NCBI GenBank assembly: GCA_946902875.1
Contig: OX336359.1
Coordinates: 4,340,001-4,404,000, forward strand
Reading direction: 5' to 3'
Source of the DNA: Nematopogon swammerdamellus
Lineage: Eukaryota; Arthropoda; Insecta; Lepidoptera; Adelidae
Length of the DNA stretch: 64,000 nt
Position 1 is the stretch's first letter; each line of letters begins with the position of its first letter. This document shows, one piece after another, positions 24,501 through 30,512 of the stretch. The translations under genes were made by a program, and so were the position numbers. A model generated the notes under the pieces. That model did no database searches, was not told the DNA's origin, and saw only the letters and a program-made list of their open reading frames with translations.

Positions 24501-27500
24501 TAAAAACGGCGAGTACATTAAATTTAGAAAATGATTATTGGGTTCAAGAGTAACAAAAAAATCAAATAACTTTTTTCTGAATTCCCTTTAAATAAAAAGT
24601 TACAGTTGTCATACAAACTAATTGATAATTTTAGTGTAAAAATGATCTAATGACAACAGGGCGGCGCACAGTGGGTCGAGACTGCTATATAAGGGACATA
24701 GGGATTTTTTTTACAAATTTCATTTTTTAACAACACCGATCGATAGGTCTCATCATTCTGATGAATAGTTGTCATTAAACATTTTCGTCTAAAAGTGATA
24801 GTTTGCCAGGAAAAAAATATTTTTAAATTTTGATGTATGGAATTAGACATAAAACGCTCCGTTTCGGCCAAGTCTTGACAGGTCTTGCTTTAAAACTATT
24901 TAAGCATTGTTCTGTGGTTTATTGACTATAATCCTACACTATCAGCGCGCGCCCAATGTTGCCCGTTCACGAGTTATGTGGATCCTAAAAATCAATTAAA
25001 AATGTAAGTAAAAAATTTTTTTTTATTTCTAGAATCATAGGGCATTAATAGATTTAATCTAAATAATTGTTTTATATAAAAGTACTAACAAATAGATAAA
25101 GTTCTTCATTTTACAACATTATCTTATCGTAAAGATACATCAAAATCTAATAAAAAAATTATAAAAGTGTTTATTAATCAGACACAGTTACATAATATTA
25201 AAGATGTTTTGTACATAGAATGCATGACGCATGACAAATAGTACCTATACTCAGATGTATCTACACTGTACCCGCTAGTTCTAGCTATTTGATGGACACT
25301 GTCGCCTAAACTGGCCCTAAGACTGTTTCATAGGCGACATTGTTTGGTCAAACCACTGGTGATTACATTTGGGTACTTAACTCTGATCTTATATTAAAAA
25401 AAATTTAAACCTATAGTTATATATACATACTTATTCTAATTTATCTGTGCACGGTGAGTGAGAGAGACTCATTAGTGCAGTGTGTGCGTTAAATGTGTGA
25501 GTGCATTGCAAGACAACCCACACGATGACGCCTTAATCGAAAGGTTCCACGTTATTTTGCGGACAGCGGCTTCAAGAGAGCGAGTGGATCTTCCAAAATT
25601 CTGGAAATTTTGTGAAGATACAGCAACTTTGTATATCCAGTTATATCCGTGGTACTACATGTCCTCTAACTAGGCTCTAGCGTACATAAGTTGCTTGTGC
25701 ATGGAACGGATATAATAGAACATTTTGAACTTTTACCAATCGAGAAACTGTCGGAAGAAGCATCGGAGGCTAGAAATAAGGATTTCCGTAAATATAGAGG
25801 GAACCATTCCAGACAAGTAAGTAGGACAGCGACAAATGAAGATATGTTGCATAATCTTCTCATGCCATCCGATCCAAAACTTACTTCTCTAAGGCCAAGA
25901 ATGGCCAAACAACGGAGAATGGATTTCTCACCAGGAGCAATCGAGCTTTTGGTGTCTCTTACCCGCCCGAGTTAGAGAAGACATCAGGTGACAAAGGTAC
26001 TATGTAACAAAAACAAAAAGCTGAGAAAAATGAGGTCAAAGTTTTGACTTTTGAATAGATTTTTTTCTATACCTGATAACTAACTGACTAAGTTTACTTT
26101 ATATAAACATGAAAAGCGTACAAAACCATGCATTAATACAAAATCAAGCGTTCATGTGGATGAAGGTGTTTTGTACACATAGCTCTCTCATCATGCACAA
26201 AAAATTCAATTTATGAGATGATCTTTGGAGATGATCAAACTGGAATAAGGTGTTTTATGACCATAACACCTTCACCACTTGAATAACTCCTATTTCCGTC
26301 GTGATTTCGAATTTTCTGTCAGTGCCACTTGATTACTCGGCACATAACACCTTCATCTACGGTAAAAAATGCATTTCTAAAAAAATGTTACATAGTACCT
26401 TCGTCCACTCACGTCTTCGAATTTATTACGAATTTATTTATTTATGATTGCTCTTGGTGAGAGATCCATTCTCCATTGTTTGGCCATTCTTGGTCTTAGA
26501 GAAGTAAGTTTTAGATCGGATGACTTGAGAAGATTATGCAAGTAACGACTACAGCTTATACAATATAATAAAAAAATATTAATCAATCATTTATATAAAT
26601 AAATTCTAAATCGGGCGGGTAAGAGATATCAAAAGCTCGATTGCTCTTGGTGAGACTTCCATTCTCCGTTGTTTGGCCATTCTTGGCCTTAGAGAAATAA
26701 GTTTTGGATCGGATGACATGAGACGATTATGCAAGATATCTTCATTTGTCGCTGTCCTACTTACTTTTCTGGAATGGTTCCCTCTATATTTTCGGAAATC
26801 CTTATTTCTAACCTCCGATGCTTCTTCCGACAGTTTCTCGATTGGTAAAGTTCTAAATGTTCTATTATATCCGTTTCATGCACAAGCAACTTATGTACGC
26901 TAGAGGGCATGTAGTACCACGGATATAACTGGATATGCAAAGTTGCTGTATCTTCACGAAATTTCCAGAATTTTGGAAGATCCACTCGCTCTCTTGAAGC
27001 CACTGTCTGCAAAATAACGTGGAACCTTTCAATTAAGGCTTCATGGTGTGGGTTGTCTTGCAATGCACTCACACATTTAACGCACACACTGCACTAATGA
27101 GTCTCTCTCACTCACCGCGCACAGATAAATTAGAATAAGTATGTATATATAACTATAGGTTTAAAAAATTTAAATATAAGATCAAAGTTAAGTACCCAAA
27201 TGTAATCTCCAGTGGTTTGACCAAACAATGTCCCCTATGAAACAGTTTTAGGGCCAGTTTAGGCGACAGTGTTCACCAAATAGCTCGAACTAGCGGGTAC
27301 AGTGTAGATACATCTGAGTATAGGTACTATTTGTCATGCGTCATGCATTCTATGTAAAAACATCTTTAATATATGTAACTTTCTCTGATTAATAAACACT
27401 TTTATAATTTTTTTATTAGATTTTGATGTATCTTTACGATAAACTAATGTTTTAAAATTAAGAACTTTATCTATTTGTTAGTACTTTTATATAAAACAAT

Positions 27501-30477
27501 TATTTAGATTAAATCTATTAATGCCCTATGATTCTAGAAATTAAAAAAAAAATTTTTACTTACATTTTTAATTGATTTTTAGGATCCACATAACTCGTGA
27601 ACGGGCAACATTGGGCGCGCGCTGATAGTGTAGGATTATAGTCAATAAACCACAGAACAATGCTTAAATAGTTTTAAAGCAAGACCTGTCAAGACTTGGC
27701 CGAAACGGAGCGTTTTATGTCTAATTCCATACATCAAAATTTGAAAATATTTTTTTCCTGGCAAACTATCAGTTTTAGACGAAAATGTTTAATGACAACT
27801 ATTCATCAGAATGACGAGACCTATCTATGGGTGTTGTTAAAAAATGAAATTTGTAAAAAAAATCCCTATGTCCCTTATATAGCAGTCTCAACCCACTGTG
27901 CGGCGGCGCGGAGGGGTAAGAGTGGGTGAGACGCGCGCGCCTCGGACGGAGGTGTTGGCGGGAGGGGCGGGGGCTAGCTTTGTGAGTGGAGGACTGGAGG
28001 TCGGCAGGCGGAGGGTGCGGAGCGGCAACAACGCGTTAAATTACACTAGACGAAAATATACATTTAAAAAATTCATATCTCGAAAACTAGACACTTTAGA
28101 AAAAAACTGTATTTGGTTTTATGTCTAGGAAAAACATGAGGATTGCGCTGGCGAAATTAATGTACTCGCCGTTTTAACACCCCGTGGAACCAAAACCGCC
28201 ACTCTTCATATTTTGGGTGTTCGCATGTTTTTTTATACCTACATTCAATTCTATGAGGAATTTCGAACTCAATAAAATAATTGTTCATGTTCAAAACCTA
28301 CTGCACTATGTACAAATTTACACTTGAAGTCAAGCTTCAAATTCAAAACTGCCTCTCTTTTAAACCTATTGAGAGTACCTAGGTACATTGTAATGTGAAA
28401 TTGATTAATACCGTAAAATCACGAATGATGAAGAGTGGCGGGTTTGACCCCTCATGTAGTTATACAAAACCCTTGAATTCATCTGTTTTACATACATAAT
28501 ACTGTTTATAAAATGTGGTTCCTCGCCAATCTTGGATTTGTCTTTTGGGAAAACACTAGAAACATTTGTCTTGCTAGGGCGAATCGCGTATTGTTTAAAT
28601 AAAGGTATATTATGTTTTATTTGTTGTTTTAATATTCATTTGACATTGAATGAAACGTTTTACCACAATAATGTTCAATCTAATTTTGAGAGGTATTAAG
28701 GTAAGTACAATACCAGTATGTAGGGTGTATACACTATAGTATAGGTGGATATTACGTATGGAATGAAATGAAATGTCGGCTACAATGAACTGGACGGAAA
28801 ATACGAACTATTTACATAGGTAGCCGTTTCAGCCGACGTTTCATTCAGTGCGGTGGTATCAATCCGAGCGGGTTAAACCCTACCACCTAGTAGTAGGTAA
28901 GGTAAGAAGGGAGTGGACCTACATGCAGTTTTACGTGGAATCCGAACCACGGTCAGCCTCCAACGGTCGGGCGGTCACCCATCCATCGACTGACCGCGCC
29001 CAGGTGTGCTTATGATCCGACCGACAGTCGACCAACCGCACCACTGAGCTACCGAGGCTGACTATTGTGCTGTAATTTACCAGAGTTCTTGCAGCACAAC
29101 ACCGATTACTCTGCTTACCCCGATTGTCGGGATATACAGCGTGTGTAATGTATTAGATGTGTATGTTTAGAAGGTTTTCTGTTGCTTAATAAATAATCAA
29201 CGTTATAAACATATACATATGTGTAAATAAAAGTTTTGTATATAAAAAATAATCCTGGTGATCTCAAGTCCTATGTTCATAATTATTCAACTAGGCACAA
29301 GGACACTATTATACAAAAAAGTCACAATACACAGAAAAAAAAAATTGGTATTTAATAGTATAAATATTTTCAATAAGCTACCAAAAGAGTTACGAGAGAA
29401 CAAATTGGGACATAAACAAATTTAAATTACAGCTCAATACTTGGCTACAAGGAAAAACATTATATGATTTAAATTATTTAAATATTTTTACAATTATTTC
29501 AAATTATTGTTATGGGAATACCATTTATTTATTATAAGAATTTTTATGTATAATGACGATGCCTCAAGATCACAATTTTAATTGTTTGATAATGTGTGCT
29601 AATAAATAGATTTGATTTCATTTATGTCCATTTTCTACATTTAAAATCTACATCTAGTCTAATATTGGATGTAGGAGGTAATCTCCGAAAATGCTCATCC
29701 GATTTCAAATATTCTTTGATCATGATTTAGAATGGACCTTTCAGGATAGACATTAGTGATGTTATGCTTAGCATTAGCAAAATGAATTCATAATGAATAC
29801 ACTTACATTCATGATGAATAAAAATGAATGTTAACGCTAAGCAATAAACACAATAGAAACATAAATCACAACATGTAGGAAAATAAATCAGTAAACATTT
29901 CAGTTCAATAATACCTATCAATTAATTTTTTTTTTTTTTTATATAGAAAGCGCGACATGTGGCTCCGGGCCACCCATAAGGTGTCTATTATTCATTATTA
30001 GTTAAAATGCTCGTTCATTCATTCACACCCTTCAGTCAATTCGCACTACATTCATTGTCATAATGAAGTGTGAGCTCATTGCATTTCATGAACTGTCGAG
30101 CGATGTTTTTCGCATTCGCATTAGCATTCAACGTTAGCATGCTATGGGTGTAAGACTAGCAAGTGAATTAAAATGAATGTTTTTTCGCATTAATTAACAA
30201 GACTAATGGACATAGGCTATGCGAGCTAAACCGCGGGAAAAAGCTAGCTTTCTATATTTCCGTCGCAACATTGATGTAAAATTTCAGGAGTCCGGCAACG
30301 AAATGAGTATGACACAGAAGTTGGCATCCGAGCTCTTGTCTAAGGAGGAAGCCGCCACGAAAATGCAGCGTGAAATAAGAGACTTGACCAAAAACTGCAA
30401 ACTAAAGTGAGCAGCTAAATATTTTAATTATTAGGTTTCCGTATCCGTCGCACGTGACCCTATTACTGAGCCTACGC

Positions 30478-30512
<35 letters not shown>

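Larger units (their letters stand above)
24491..28187. mobile_element. Fold-back element, about 3.7 kb
   Basis: The outer ends ACAGGATGTAAAAACGGCG and CGCCGTTTTAACACCCCGT are inverted copies. The main inverted arms are about 24655-25975 and 26600-27905, with sub-terminal sequence differing on the two sides. Each arm carries the same protein remnant, facing inward. It sits in intron 13, about 20 bp after exon 13. Confidence 0.8.
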
